From an uncultured Erythrobacter sp. (lineage in GTDB: Bacteria; Pseudomonadota; Alphaproteobacteria; Sphingomonadales; Sphingomonadaceae), in assembly GCA_947503155.1 (NCBI GenBank), contig CANNCL010000001.1, positions 558,001-622,000 of the forward strand: DNA of 64,000 nt. The letters run 5' to 3'. Shown in pieces: positions 1-8,950 of this stretch. A program made the position numbers and the translations under genes. Position 1 is the stretch's first letter, and each line of letters starts with the position of its first letter. Under the pieces are notes generated by a model. The model did not search any database. It was not told the DNA's origin and was given only the letters and a program-made list of their open reading frames with translations.

Positions 1-745
1 ATGGTCCGATGCGGCCGTCGACCGGTTCAGCCAGATGGTTGACAGAGAGCGTCAGCTGGAATGCGCGCATGCATTCGTGGAATACCAAAAATACATGAAG
101 GCCAAGATCGAAGACCGCCGCGCAAATGGCGGGGACGATCTGCTGACCGATCTGGTGGAGGCCCGCGTTGAGGGCGAGACGCCGCTGACTGATGAAGAGA
201 TCATGTCAATCATGCAGCAATTTATGGTCGCCGGGAATGAAACGACAACCTCGACATTGGCAGGCGGACTGCTTCAATTGATCCGCAATCCCGATCAAAT
301 GGCCAAGGCCAAAGCCGCAGCGGGCGGACGCGATCCGAAGTTGATCGGCAATTTGGTCGAAGAATCTCTGCGTTATGAAACGCCGACCGCGGGAATGTGG
401 CGGATTGTGAAAGAAGACACCGAATTGGGCGGCACGTCCATTCCGGCGGGCGCGGTGGTGCAACTACGCTATGCCGCAGCTAACCGCGATCCGAAGAAAT
501 TCGAAAACCCTGATGCGTTCGACATCGAGCGCAAGAATGCGCGCGCCCATCAGGCCTTTGGCAAGGGGCCGCATATGTGCGTGGGCAATATGCTGAGCCG
601 CAAGGAGATGTTGGTCGCCTTTGATGAATTGCTGGAGCGGCTCGATGATTTTGCGGTCGCTGATGAAAGCGGGATCAAAATCCTTCCCAATATCCTGCTG
701 CGAGGCGTCATCCGCCTGCCCATCACTTTTTCCAAAGCGGGCTAA
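1..745 (+). CDS. Cytochrome P450, 3' part (5' end outside window)
   Basis: This is a heme-thiolate monooxygenase missing its N-terminal half, because the reading frame is already open at base 2. The I-helix motif GNETTT (about 234-251), the K-helix ExxR in EESLRYE (about 358-378) and the heme loop FGKGPHMCVG (557-586, Cys codon 578-580) are all present, so the visible part is a normal P450 C-terminal half. It is followed 15 bases later by an acyl-CoA dehydrogenase, so it probably supplies the hydroxylation step of the catabolic operon. No ferredoxin or reductase partner is seen in the window. The substrate is unknown. Confidence 0.95.
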   Translation, partial: WSDAAVDRFSQMVDRERQLECAHAFVEYQKYMKAKIEDRRANGGDDLLTDLVEARVEGETPLTDEEIMSIMQQFMVAGNETTTSTLAGGLLQLIRNPDQMAKAKAAAGGRDPKLIGNLVEESLRYETPTAGMWRIVKEDTELGGTSIPAGAVVQLRYAAANRDPKKFENPDAFDIERKNARAHQAFGKGPHMCVGNMLSRKEMLVAFDELLERLDDFAVADESGIKILPNILLRGVIRLPITFSKAG

Positions 746-760
746 GAAGGGGCGCCGGCC

Positions 761-1861
761 ATGAATTTCGACCTTACCGAAGAACAGCAAATGTTCCGCA
801 GCTCGGTTGAGCGTTTTTCCGCGCCTATCGACGTGGAGAAGCGGCGCAAAATGCGGCTCTCGTCCACGGGATATGACCGGGAACGTTGGGAGCAATTGGC
901 ACAGATGGGCCTGATCGCGCTGGCCGCGCCAGAAGAGGTTGGCGGCATGGGCGGCAGCGCGGTTGACCTTGCCTTGGTGTCCGAAGCGATTGGCAATGCC
1001 AATTCGCCCGATCCGTGGCTTGAACTTGGGGCATTGCCCTCTCTTTTGCTTGCTGCTGGCGGCGCGCATGGCGCGCTGGAAAAAGTGGTTGGCGGGCAAC
1101 AGATCGCAAGCTTCGCTTGGGCAGAGCGGGCACAAAGATACAATCTCAAGGCCGCCGGGATGAAGGCCGAACCTTCGTCAGGCGGATTTACGCTGAGCGG
1201 AGAGAAGACTTTTGTGATGGGCGCGCTCATCGCAGATATGTTTATTGTGACCGCAGATCTGGACGGGGCAACCGCATGTTTCTTGGTGCCGCGCGACTGC
1301 GACGGCGCGGAAATACGCGCTTACCGCCTCGCCGATGGCAGCATTGCCGGCGAATTGAAATTGACCCGCGCCGCGGTCAGCGCGGCGGCCAAGCTGGATC
1401 TGAGCGAAGCCCAGTTGGCAGGCATCATTGCAGAAGCGCGGCTCTATGCTGCTGCGGAAATGGTCGGACTGGGTCAGCGGCTGCTGGCGGATACGCTGAC
1501 TTATGTGAAAGAGCGCGAGCAATTCGGCGTTGCAATCGGCAGTTTTCAGGCGCTCCAGCACCGCCTGGTGGAATCGTATGCCAGGCAAGAACAATGCCGC
1601 TCCATGCTTTACCGCGCCGCATTAACCGACCGCTCCGACACAGCGGCATGGCACCGCGCGGCGGCAGGCGCGAAAGCGTTTATCGGCGAGAATGTTGACG
1701 CCATCGCGCGCGAAGCGGTGCAGATGCATGGCGGCATGGGCATCACAGATGAACTCACGATCGGCCACGCGATGAAGCGCGTGATGGTGCTCGCCAAACT
1801 GTTTGGCGACACTGAAAGCGCGTTGTCCGAATATGGCGCGGAATATGGAAAAGCTGCCTGA
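761..1861 (+). CDS. Acyl-CoA dehydrogenase family protein (366 aa)
   Basis: This FAD flavoprotein is predicted to introduce a 2,3 double bond into an acyl-CoA. The N-terminal helical domain begins FDLTEEQQMFRSSV, and the C-terminal domain has EREQFGVAIGSFQALQH near residue 250 and MHGGMGIT near residue 323, both typical of the family. It is slightly short (366 aa against about 380-400). A second acyl-CoA dehydrogenase of 402 aa lies at 5012 in the same operon. In actinobacterial steroid catabolism such pairs often form mixed heterotetramers, so a heteromer is possible here, as inference only. It is separated from the DUF35 gene by 23 bases. Confidence 0.93.
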   Translation: MNFDLTEEQQMFRSSVERFSAPIDVEKRRKMRLSSTGYDRERWEQLAQMGLIALAAPEEVGGMGGSAVDLALVSEAIGNANSPDPWLELGALPSLLLAAGGAHGALEKVVGGQQIASFAWAERAQRYNLKAAGMKAEPSSGGFTLSGEKTFVMGALIADMFIVTADLDGATACFLVPRDCDGAEIRAYRLADGSIAGELKLTRAAVSAAAKLDLSEAQLAGIIAEARLYAAAEMVGLGQRLLADTLTYVKEREQFGVAIGSFQALQHRLVESYARQEQCRSMLYRAALTDRSDTAAWHRAAAGAKAFIGENVDAIAREAVQMHGGMGITDELTIGHAMKRVMVLAKLFGDTESALSEYGAEYGKAA

Positions 1862-1884
1862 GGCGGCGCAGGGGAACTGAGAAA

Positions 1885-2310
1885 ATGGCACAGAAAATCG
1901 ACCCCGACCTATGGAGCGATGACGCGCAACCGCATTTGATGGGAGGCAAGCTGCCTTCTGGCGAGGTGGTTTTCCCCATGCCCCAAGGGGATGCGGCGCG
2001 CGACGTGGAGCCTTACAAACTGTCGCGTCAAGGGACCCTTTGGTCATGGACGACGCAGGGGTTCCTGCCGAAAGAGCCCTATGAAGGCCCCGGCTCTGGC
2101 CCCGGCGAAGGCCCGCCCGATTTTCAACAATTTCTGCTCGGCTATGTCGAATTGCCCGGCGAAGTGATTGTCGAAAGCCGCATTGTCGATGCTCGCCTCG
2201 AAGACCTCAAATTGAACATGCCGATGGAATTTTGCGTGGTGCCCTTCAACGCGGCGCATGACACTTTCGCCTTCCGCCCAATAAACGCTGCAAAGGAACA
2301 AGCCGCATGA
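1885..2310 (+). CDS. DUF35/OB-fold protein without zinc-ribbon cysteines
   Basis: The 141-residue protein resembles DUF35 partners of thiolase-like enzymes, which carry an N-terminal rubredoxin-like zinc ribbon and a C-terminal OB fold and bind acyl-CoA beside the thiolase. It overlaps the following thiolase by four bases (ATGA), which supports a joint complex. The zinc-ribbon region (about residues 18-35, GGKLPSGEVVFPMP) has no cysteine, where family members usually have CxxC pairs. The only cysteine in the protein is in EFCVVPF near residue 118. The OB-fold portion (GYVELPGEVIVESRIVD and onwards) is retained. The assignment rests on context plus motif shape. Confidence 0.75.
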   Translation: MAQKIDPDLWSDDAQPHLMGGKLPSGEVVFPMPQGDAARDVEPYKLSRQGTLWSWTTQGFLPKEPYEGPGSGPGEGPPDFQQFLLGYVELPGEVIVESRIVDARLEDLKLNMPMEFCVVPFNAAHDTFAFRPINAAKEQAA

Positions 2311-3479
2311 CCGAGAATGTCTATATTGTCGGCGCGGGCATCCACCCCTTTGGCCGGACAGAAGAACGATCGGGGCGCGAACAAGGCGTCTTTGCTGTGC
2401 GTCAGGCGCTCGCTGATGCGGGTTTGGAATGGGCCGATATGGAATGCGCCTATGGCGGCTCTGCTGCGGCGGGCAATGCCGACATTATGGTCAATGAGTT
2501 GGGGTTAACCTCGCTCCCCTTCACCAATGTCGCCAATGGCTGCGCAACCGGCGGCAGCGCGCTTGTCGCGGCTCAGCAAGCGATTGCGAGCGGGATGTAC
2601 GACCTAGCGCTGGCGGTGGGTTTCGACAAACATCCGCGCGGGGCTTTCAACGCCAAACCGTCCGATTACGGACTGCCGGAATGGTACGGCCAAACCGGCA
2701 TGATGCTGACGACGCAGTTCTTCGCGCTCAAAATTCAACGCTATATGCAATTGCACGGGATCAGCCGGGAAACGCTGGGCCGGGTCGCTGAAAAAGCGTT
2801 CCGCAATGGCACCGTCACACCCCATGCATGGCGGCGCAGCGAGATTGATCTGGAAACGATCATGAACGCGCCAATGATCAACGATCCGCTGACCAAATAT
2901 ATGTTCTGCGCGCCAGCAGAAGGCGGCGTGGCGCTGATCCTAGCGAGCGAGAAGAAGGCGCGCGAATTGGGCGCGCTCAACAATAATGGCGCGGCAAAAA
3001 TCGCCAATATCGCGGTCCGGACCCGCCCACCTGACAGTTTCGAAGTGTTCCAAGCCGGCGTCAGCGTCAAAGAGGGCGGCAAGCCAACCGTGCTCGCTTC
3101 CAAAGCGGCGTTTGAAGGCGCGGGCATCGGCCCCGCCGACATTGATGTCGCGCAATTGCAGGACACCGAATCGGGCGCTGAAATCATGCACATGGCCGAA
3201 AACGGTTTCTGCAAAGACGGTGAACAAGAAGAATGGCTCGCCAATGGCTGGTCAAATCGTGACGGGAAACTGCCGATCAACACCGATGGCGGATGTTTGG
3301 CCTGCGGGGAGCCGGTTGGTGCCTCGGGCCTGCGCCAAGTCTATGAAAATATTGAACAATTGCGCGGCCGCGCGGGCGAACGGCAAGTGGCTGGGCCAGA
3401 TGGCAACGGCCCGAAGACCGGTTACAGCCATGTTTACGGCGCACCGGGCCTTTCCGCTGTCGCGATTTTGGAGCGTTAA
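2307..3479 (+). CDS. Thiolase-like lipid-transfer protein (Ltp/SCP2-thiolase type)
   Basis: This 390-residue thiolase-superfamily protein has the N-terminal pattern MTENVYIVGAGIHPFGR, a nucleophile-region cysteine in NGCATGG (about residue 75) and a C-terminal GGCLACGEPVGASG with cysteines near residue 332. It matches the non-decarboxylating thiolase/aldolase group (sterol carrier X, Ltp2) more than FadA-type thiolases. In steroid degraders such proteins work with a DUF35 partner as retro-aldolases in side-chain removal. Here it directly follows and overlaps a DUF35 gene. Thiolytic or retro-aldol cleavage of a CoA ester is therefore the predicted role. The next start codon follows its stop codon without a gap. 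Confidence 0.88.
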   Translation: MTENVYIVGAGIHPFGRTEERSGREQGVFAVRQALADAGLEWADMECAYGGSAAAGNADIMVNELGLTSLPFTNVANGCATGGSALVAAQQAIASGMYDLALAVGFDKHPRGAFNAKPSDYGLPEWYGQTGMMLTTQFFALKIQRYMQLHGISRETLGRVAEKAFRNGTVTPHAWRRSEIDLETIMNAPMINDPLTKYMFCAPAEGGVALILASEKKARELGALNNNGAAKIANIAVRTRPPDSFEVFQAGVSVKEGGKPTVLASKAAFEGAGIGPADIDVAQLQDTESGAEIMHMAENGFCKDGEQEEWLANGWSNRDGKLPINTDGGCLACGEPVGASGLRQVYENIEQLRGRAGERQVAGPDGNGPKTGYSHVYGAPGLSAVAILER

Positions 3480-4250
3480 ATGGGCAAGATGCAAGGCAAA
3501 GTCGCCCTAGTCACAGGCGGCGCCGAAGGGATTGGCGCGGCAGTTGGCCGAATGATCGTGGATGAAGGCGGCAAAGTGCTGCTCTGCGATGTTCAGATCG
3601 ACAAGGCCCGCGCTTTGGCAGACGAGCTGGGCGAAAACGCAGAAGCTTTTGAGCTCGACGTGCGGGACCTGGATCAGTGGCACGATGCGGTGAAGGCCGC
3701 GCAAACCCATTTCGGAAAGCTCACAATATTGTGCAATATTGCCGGGATTTCGGAACCCGGAAATGTCGTGGACGTCGATCTCGACAGTTGGCGCCGGACC
3801 ATTGATATCAACCTCGAAGGGCCATTCCACGGTTGCCGCGCGGCCATCCCAGCGATGGAAGCCAGCGGGCAGCCCAGCGCCATCGTCAATATCGGGTCAA
3901 TGATCGCCATGCGCGCGGCCGCATTCGTGGCCGCCTATAGCGCGTCCAAAGCGGGGCTGCTGGGCCTCACCCGCTCTATCGCCTTGGACTGCGCCGAACG
4001 CGGCGTGCCTATTCGGGCCAATATGGTTCATCCCGGCGCGATCCGCACACCGATGTATGACCGCTACAAATTCTCCGGCGCAGACACGCCGGAAAACATC
4101 GAAACCAATTTTGCTGCCACGCATCCGATGAACCGCATCGGAGAGCCCGAGGAAGTCGCCAAAGCTGTCGTCTTTCTCGCCAGTGATGAGGCAAGCTTTA
4201 CCACAGGCTGCGATTTCACGGTCGATGGCGGCGGATCGATCAGGAGCTGA
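3480..4250 (+). CDS. Short-chain dehydrogenase/reductase (256 aa)
   Basis: This classical SDR has the nucleotide-binding TGGAEGIG motif near residues 12-19, NIAG in the strand-4 region and the catalytic YSASK. The C-terminal TGCDFTVDGG is the usual SDR end. The start ATG abuts the stop of the thiolase gene. MQGKVALVTGG three codons downstream is an alternative start. A hydroxyacyl-CoA or ring-alcohol dehydrogenase role in the operon is likely but the substrate is not determinable. The stop is two bases from the next start. Confidence 0.92.
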   Translation: MGKMQGKVALVTGGAEGIGAAVGRMIVDEGGKVLLCDVQIDKARALADELGENAEAFELDVRDLDQWHDAVKAAQTHFGKLTILCNIAGISEPGNVVDVDLDSWRRTIDINLEGPFHGCRAAIPAMEASGQPSAIVNIGSMIAMRAAAFVAAYSASKAGLLGLTRSIALDCAERGVPIRANMVHPGAIRTPMYDRYKFSGADTPENIETNFAATHPMNRIGEPEEVAKAVVFLASDEASFTTGCDFTVDGGGSIRS

Positions 4251-4252
4251 AT

Positions 4253-5008
4253 ATGACCAAGCAACCAACACAGCGGATCGATGCGCATTTCATTGCCGCA
4301 GGCAAATATCACGATATCGACCACCCTCGGTTGGAGATACTCAAACTCCTCGCCGAACAGCCGCATATCCGCACAACGGTGGCCGCCGATTATTCGGGGC
4401 TAGAGCGGTTGGATCAGTGCCGCTTCCTCATCACTTACACCTGCGATTTGATGCCAACCAAAGAGCAGACCAAACAGCTGCGCGCATGGGTAGAGGGCGG
4501 CGGCAAATGGTTGGCATTGCACGGCACCAATTCGATTTTGGTGTTCACCGAAGAAGGTTTGGTCGACACGCCAGAGGATCGGCCCGACGTCTTCGATATG
4601 CTGGGCACGCAATTCAAAGCGCACCCGCCGATTGGGCAATTCGAGGTTGAAGTGGTCAATAAAGACCACGAACTCACGCGCGGGATCGAGGGTTTTGAGA
4701 TCGTTGATGAGCTGTATCTGTCTAAAACGACCGCCGATATCGACACGCTGATGCAGACCACTTTCGAAGGCGACGCGACCGGATTTGTGGAGGAGAAATG
4801 GGAGAAGGCCGCCGTGCCGATCCTTTATACGCGCGACATCGGCAAGGGGCGGATTGTGTACAACACGCTTGGCCATTGCCGCGGGCATTATGACCTGCCG
4901 GGGATGCAGGATTTCTACCCGCATAAGGAAATGTGCGCTTGGAATTATGATGTCTATTACGACATGTTGCGGCGCTCGATTGGCTGGGCACAAAGAGAGG
5001 GAGCGTAA
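4253..5008 (+). CDS. ThuA-like domain protein
   Basis: The 251-residue protein has the class-I glutamine-amidotransferase-like fold of the ThuA (trehalose utilisation) family. The pattern includes FLITYTCDLMPTKEQ, GGGKWLALHGT around residues 83-93, and a C-terminal RIVYNTLGHCRGHYD. ThuA-like proteins are best known from sugar metabolism and have no firm enzymatic role. Here the gene is embedded between an SDR and an acyl-CoA dehydrogenase in a lipid-type catabolic operon, so a different substrate is likely. Spacing is two and three bases on either side, which indicates co-transcription. Confidence 0.85.
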   Translation: MTKQPTQRIDAHFIAAGKYHDIDHPRLEILKLLAEQPHIRTTVAADYSGLERLDQCRFLITYTCDLMPTKEQTKQLRAWVEGGGKWLALHGTNSILVFTEEGLVDTPEDRPDVFDMLGTQFKAHPPIGQFEVEVVNKDHELTRGIEGFEIVDELYLSKTTADIDTLMQTTFEGDATGFVEEKWEKAAVPILYTRDIGKGRIVYNTLGHCRGHYDLPGMQDFYPHKEMCAWNYDVYYDMLRRSIGWAQREGA

Positions 5009-5011
5009 GCC

Positions 5012-6220
5012 ATGGACATGACCTTTTCTCCCGAAGACCTCGCCTTTCGTGAAGAAGTGCGCGAATTTCTCGCCGCAAAATTGCCGGACCGTTTGCGCGA
5101 TGGCGCGCGGCGGACGCCCGGTGTGTTTGTCGAACCCGATATTGGCATGGAATGGCACCGTATCCTGAATGATCAGGGCTGGGTCGCGCCGCATTGGCCA
5201 AAGGAAGATGGCGGCACGGGCTGGACGCCGACGCAGAAATTCCTGTTTGAAAAAGAATGCGCACTGGCAGGCGCACCAAGCCTCGCGATCCTTGGGTTGC
5301 GGCTCGTCGGGCCTGTGATCTGCGCGTTTGGCACGCCGGAACAAAAGGCCCGGTTTCTGCCGCGCATCCTATCCGGCGAAGATTACTGGTGTCAGGGCTA
5401 TTCTGAACCCGGCAGCGGTTCGGATCTTGCCTCGCTTAAGACGTCCGCGCGGCTTGAAGACGGGCAATATACCGTCAACGGATCAAAAATTTGGACCACC
5501 CATGCGCATCACGCGAACTGGATATTTGCGCTGGTCCGGACCGATGCGACCGTAAAGAAACAGGCCGGGATCACATTCCTGTTGCTGGAGATGGACCAGC
5601 CGGGGGTTGAGGTCACGCCGATCCATTCGATGTCCGGCGACCATGAAGTGAATGCGGTGTTCTTCACCGACGCCAAAACCGGCGCGGAAAACCGTATTGG
5701 CGAAGAAGGCCAAGGCTGGTCGATTGCGAAATTCCTGCTCGAAAATGAGCGGGGGGGATCATGCTATGCGCCGCGTTTGCTGCAAAGCATCGACAAGCTT
5801 GAAGCTCTGGCCAAAGAACAGCCATCGGGCGTGAACGGGGCGATTTCGCATGATGCCCGTTTCCGCGATCGCCTGTCACGCGCACGGTTAGAGGCCGAAG
5901 CGTTGGAATTTACAGAACTGCGCATTTTGGCGGAACTGGCCAAGGGTCGTTCGCCGGGGCCGCAAACCTCGCTGGTCAAATTGCTGGGGTCCAATATCGG
6001 GCAAGAGATCGACACATTGCGGCTCGAACTGCTCGGCACTGACGGCCTGCAACTGCCGCTCGAACGCCCGCTTTACGGCAATGAAGCGCCCGAACCGGTT
6101 GGCAGCGAATTGGCCCAAACCGCGATGGGCAAATATCTCAACAACCGCGCATCGACGATCTTTGGCGGATCGGACGAAGTGCAAAAGAACATCATCGCAA
6201 AGACCGTGCTTGGTCTCTGA
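5012..6220 (+). CDS. Acyl-CoA dehydrogenase family protein (402 aa)
   Basis: This second acyl-CoA dehydrogenase of the operon has full length. WCQGYSEPGSGSDLASLKT is the FAD/substrate strand near residues 127-145, and FGGSDEVQKNIIAKTVLGL closes the C-terminus, matching the GGT-EIQRNIIA pattern of the family. The C-terminal part resembles the large subunit of steroid-type heteromeric acyl-CoA dehydrogenases. Together with the gene at 761 it could form an alpha/beta enzyme. The 72 bases after the stop contain near-repeats of the gene's own 3' end (see the repeat at 6212-6267). Confidence 0.93.
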   Translation: MDMTFSPEDLAFREEVREFLAAKLPDRLRDGARRTPGVFVEPDIGMEWHRILNDQGWVAPHWPKEDGGTGWTPTQKFLFEKECALAGAPSLAILGLRLVGPVICAFGTPEQKARFLPRILSGEDYWCQGYSEPGSGSDLASLKTSARLEDGQYTVNGSKIWTTHAHHANWIFALVRTDATVKKQAGITFLLLEMDQPGVEVTPIHSMSGDHEVNAVFFTDAKTGAENRIGEEGQGWSIAKFLLENERGGSCYAPRLLQSIDKLEALAKEQPSGVNGAISHDARFRDRLSRARLEAEALEFTELRILAELAKGRSPGPQTSLVKLLGSNIGQEIDTLRLELLGTDGLQLPLERPLYGNEAPEPVGSELAQTAMGKYLNNRASTIFGGSDEVQKNIIAKTVLGL

Positions 6221-6267
6221 TTCCGCGGGTCGCTGATACCGCGGGTTGATACCCTTTGGGTCTCTGA
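6212..6267 (+). repeat. Imperfect duplication of the acyl-CoA dehydrogenase 3' end
   Basis: GGTCTCTGA, which contains the stop codon, occurs at 6212-6220 and again at 6259-6267. CCGCGGGT occurs at 6223-6230 and 6239-6246, each followed by a TGATA. The segment therefore looks like a locally duplicated, partly diverged gene end. It lies between two genes of the same operon. Confidence 0.6.
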
Positions 6268-6292
6268 ATCCCTCACTAGAAAGACACAGATA

Positions 6293-7204
6293 ATGGACGT
6301 TTCAAAGCTGATGTTCCGCGAAGGTCTTATGACCGATGAACGCATTTTGGTAACAGGCGGCGGAACCGGGCTGGGCCGCGAAATGGCCGAAGGGTTCCTG
6401 AAGCTCGGCGCGACTGTCTATATTTGCGGGCGGCGGCAGAACAAGTTGGATGAGACGGCGGCGGAATTGATGGCCGAACATGCCCATGATTCGGGCGGCA
6501 AAGTGGTCGCCCATGCCTGCGATATCCGCGATGCCGATGCGATTCATGCGATGGTCGATAGCATTTGGGCCGATGGCGGCGCGCTGACGGGCGTCGTGAA
6601 CAATGCGGCGGGCAATTTCATCAGCCGCACCGAAGACTTGTCCGTCAATGGTTTCAACGCCATCGCCGACATCGTGATGCGCGGTACATTTTATGTCACG
6701 CTCGACATCGGAAAGCGGCTGATCGCAGAAGGCAAAAGCGCAAGCTTCCTTTCAATTCTCACCACTTGGGTATGGTCAGGCAGCGCCTTTGTCGTGCCAT
6801 CCGCCATGTCGAAAACCGCGATCAATGCGATGACGCAAAGCTTGGCGACCGAATGGGGCCGCTATGGCCTGCGCTTCAACGCGATTGCGCCGGGGCTTTT
6901 CCCGACCAAAGGAATGAGCTCACGCCTCAATCCCGGCAGCGGCGGCGACAATTCGAAAAATGACCTCAATCCGATGGGCCGCGCTGGTGAAATGCACGAA
7001 CTCGCCAACCTCGCCGTGTTCCTGATGGGCACCGGCGCGGAATATGTGAACGGGCAAACCATCGCGATTGATGGCGCCGGTTATCAGGCCAATGGCGGCA
7101 CGTTTTACCCGCAATTGCAGGCACTGGGCGACGCCGAATGGGATATGATGCGCCAGATGATCAAGGGCACCAATGACAAAGACAAAGCGGACCGCGCGAC
7201 TTAA
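6293..7204 (+). CDS. SDR of the 2,4-dienoyl-CoA reductase type
   Basis: This 303-residue SDR has a strong Rossmann motif (ILVTGGGTGLGREMAEGF) and the NNAAGNF motif. At the catalytic position it has PSAMSK, so the usual Tyr of YxxxK is replaced by Ser while Lys is kept. That substitution is characteristic of dienoyl-CoA and trans-enoyl-CoA reductase SDRs, which supports a role in reducing an unsaturated acyl-CoA. The extended C-terminus (GGTFYPQLQALGDAEWDMM) also fits that subgroup. The N-terminal leader MDVSKLMFREGLMTDE is usual, so the ATG at 6293 is kept. It is the last gene of the plus-strand operon. Confidence 0.85.
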   Translation: MDVSKLMFREGLMTDERILVTGGGTGLGREMAEGFLKLGATVYICGRRQNKLDETAAELMAEHAHDSGGKVVAHACDIRDADAIHAMVDSIWADGGALTGVVNNAAGNFISRTEDLSVNGFNAIADIVMRGTFYVTLDIGKRLIAEGKSASFLSILTTWVWSGSAFVVPSAMSKTAINAMTQSLATEWGRYGLRFNAIAPGLFPTKGMSSRLNPGSGGDNSKNDLNPMGRAGEMHELANLAVFLMGTGAEYVNGQTIAIDGAGYQANGGTFYPQLQALGDAEWDMMRQMIKGTNDKDKADRAT

Positions 7205-7220
7205 TCTCTAAGAACGCCAT

Positions 7221-7255
7221 CCGGCCGGCGGTCGCCCTTGCCGCGCTTCACGCGG
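7221..7255 (-). repeat. Intergenic repeat copy D with small hairpin
   Basis: The minus strand of 7227-7241 reads GCAAGGGCGACCGCC, identical to the core at 17278-17292 and 58973-58987. It is followed on the plus strand by a five-base-pair hairpin CCGCG/CGCGG (7241-7245 with 7251-7255). It sits between two convergent genes and may contribute to termination, though no T-run is present. Confidence 0.55.
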
Positions 7256-7264
7256 ACTATGAGG

Positions 7265-8899
7265 TCAGCCAGCCGTCTCGTCCGCCAATCTTTGCGCCGT
7301 CTTGTAATCCGGCTTGCCATTGTTCAGCCGCAGCGAACTGTCCGTCATCACGTAAAGGCGGGGGATTTTGTACCCCGCCAACGCTGCTCGGGCCTGAGCA
7401 TCGAGTGCCTCTTCGAGCCCGTCAATTTCGCCTCCGGCCTCCACCACAGCGACCACTTTGCGGCCAAAGCGCGGGTCCGGCAGGCTCACGACGCGCGCAT
7501 CGCGCACGCCGGAATGTTCTCGCAAGACCGCTTCGACTTCCTCGGGAAAGACTTTTTCCCCGCCAGTGTTGATGCACATATTGTCGCGGCCAATGAATTC
7601 CATACTGCCATCGGCGGCCCAGCGCGCCTGATCGCCTGTCATTAGCCAACGTTTGCCATCCACCACGGGGAATGTCTGCGCGTTCTTTTCATCTTCCCCA
7701 AGATAGCCAAGCGGCAGCGGTCCTGTGCGCGCGACGATCCCCACGCCGTCCGAACCTTTCGGAATCTCGCGCATGCCTTCGCCAAACAATTTGGTTTCTC
7801 GCCCCGGCAATGCGGAAAATTTACCGCCGCCGGTTGAACCTTGCGCGGTCGTGACAACAATCGCGGTGCCCGAACTTTCCGAAGAACCCAGCGCATCGAT
7901 AACAACCAGCGCAGGATTATGAGCGATCAGGCGTTTCTTATATGCCTCAGAAAATACCGCGCCCGACGATGTCACCGTTCGCAAGGATGCCATAACCTCT
8001 TGCCCGTCACCGCGCGCATCCAGCCGGTCGGCCAGCGGCATCGCAAAGGCATCACCGACAATGAAAATGCCGCGCGCGCCGATGCGCTTAACCTCGTCCA
8101 GCGCCACGTCAGCGTTGAATTTCTCCGCCGGAAGCAACGCCAATGTGCCGCCTTTCAGCAAATGGATGACGCCAGTGAATTGTCCTGCACCATGCATCAA
8201 CGGACTAAGCAGCAACATCGGAGATGCGCTCGCCGGATGGTCTGGGCCGATCTTTGCTGCCTCCTCCACCTGCGCCTCCAGCGAAGCCGCGACAAAAGGC
8301 GGTTCGCCAAAGCCGCGCTGCCACACAGAAATGCTAAATGCCTGCCACGCCTCGGCCATTGGCCACATGACCGCCTTTGGCATGCCCGTTGTCCCGCCTG
8401 TCGCGGTTAAAAACAACGCCGCGGGGTCATCATGCACTGCAAAACCTTGCGGCAAATCATGGTTTCGCAAGGCATCCCATTCGCCGCCGCCCACATCAAT
8501 TGTATGCGCGCCGCCGGGCATTGCTTGCGCTCCGGCCTCGGCAAATTCGCTTTCCGTGAACAGTGCTTTCAATTCAAAACGCGCAAAAATATCCGCCAAT
8601 TCGCGCGATTTGTAATGGTAGTTCACATTGACCGGCACCAACCCGGCTTTGATACAACCGAAATATGCGAGGATGTAATCGGGGTTGTTGCGCAGCATCT
8701 GCCCGGCAATATCGCCCGGCTTCAATCCGCGATGAATGAGACCGGCGGCAATCGCATCGGTTTGCGCGTCAAGTTCGCCCCACGTCACAATCCGATCCCC
8801 ATGGATCAGCGCGGGACGCTCAGAATCTATCCCAAGTGCCAGCGCTTTTAGCGCCGCACCGAAATTCTCTCCTGCCCAAAACCCATCTTGCCTCATCAT
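7265..8899 (-). CDS. Acyl-CoA synthetase (AMP-forming)
   Basis: The 544-residue adenylate-forming ligase activates a carboxylic acid to its CoA ester. The P-loop-like motif TATGGTTGMPKAVMWP lies near residues 177-192, the A5-type region is IDALGSSESSG, and the A8/A10 region includes GRDNMCINTGGEKVFPEEVE and a C-terminal KPDYK in place of the more usual GKxDxK. There are two adjacent ATG codons (8899 and 8896), and GGAG lies about nine bases upstream of the first. The gene is divergent from the LuxR-type regulator at 9036, so it is a likely regulatory target and probably the entry step of the pathway. Confidence 0.93.
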   Translation of the reverse strand: MMRQDGFWAGENFGAALKALALGIDSERPALIHGDRIVTWGELDAQTDAIAAGLIHRGLKPGDIAGQMLRNNPDYILAYFGCIKAGLVPVNVNYHYKSRELADIFARFELKALFTESEFAEAGAQAMPGGAHTIDVGGGEWDALRNHDLPQGFAVHDDPAALFLTATGGTTGMPKAVMWPMAEAWQAFSISVWQRGFGEPPFVAASLEAQVEEAAKIGPDHPASASPMLLLSPLMHGAGQFTGVIHLLKGGTLALLPAEKFNADVALDEVKRIGARGIFIVGDAFAMPLADRLDARGDGQEVMASLRTVTSSGAVFSEAYKKRLIAHNPALVVIDALGSSESSGTAIVVTTAQGSTGGGKFSALPGRETKLFGEGMREIPKGSDGVGIVARTGPLPLGYLGEDEKNAQTFPVVDGKRWLMTGDQARWAADGSMEFIGRDNMCINTGGEKVFPEEVEAVLREHSGVRDARVVSLPDPRFGRKVVAVVEAGGEIDGLEEALDAQARAALAGYKIPRLYVMTDSSLRLNNGKPDYKTAQRLADETAG

Positions 8900-8937
8900 G
8901 GTCGCATTCTCCGTTAGAGTGGTTCTGACCTACCGAG

Positions 8938-8950
8938 CGGCAGCCTGCCG
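8938..8950. promoter_or_regulatory. Candidate operator in the divergent acyl-CoA synthetase/luxR region
   Basis: CGGCAG-C-CTGCCG is a perfect 13-base dyad in the middle of the 136-base divergent intergenic region. A second perfect hairpin, GCTCCC/GGGAGC around a CAAAC loop, lies at 8995-9011, closer to the regulator start. The dyad has the size and position expected for a LuxR-type dimer site. This is inferred from symmetry and context only. Confidence 0.4.

Noticed and set aside
4400..5344. Minus-strand open frame of 314 codons
   Set aside because: It is antisense to the ThuA-like and acyl-CoA dehydrogenase genes. GC-rich codon bias often opens this antisense frame.
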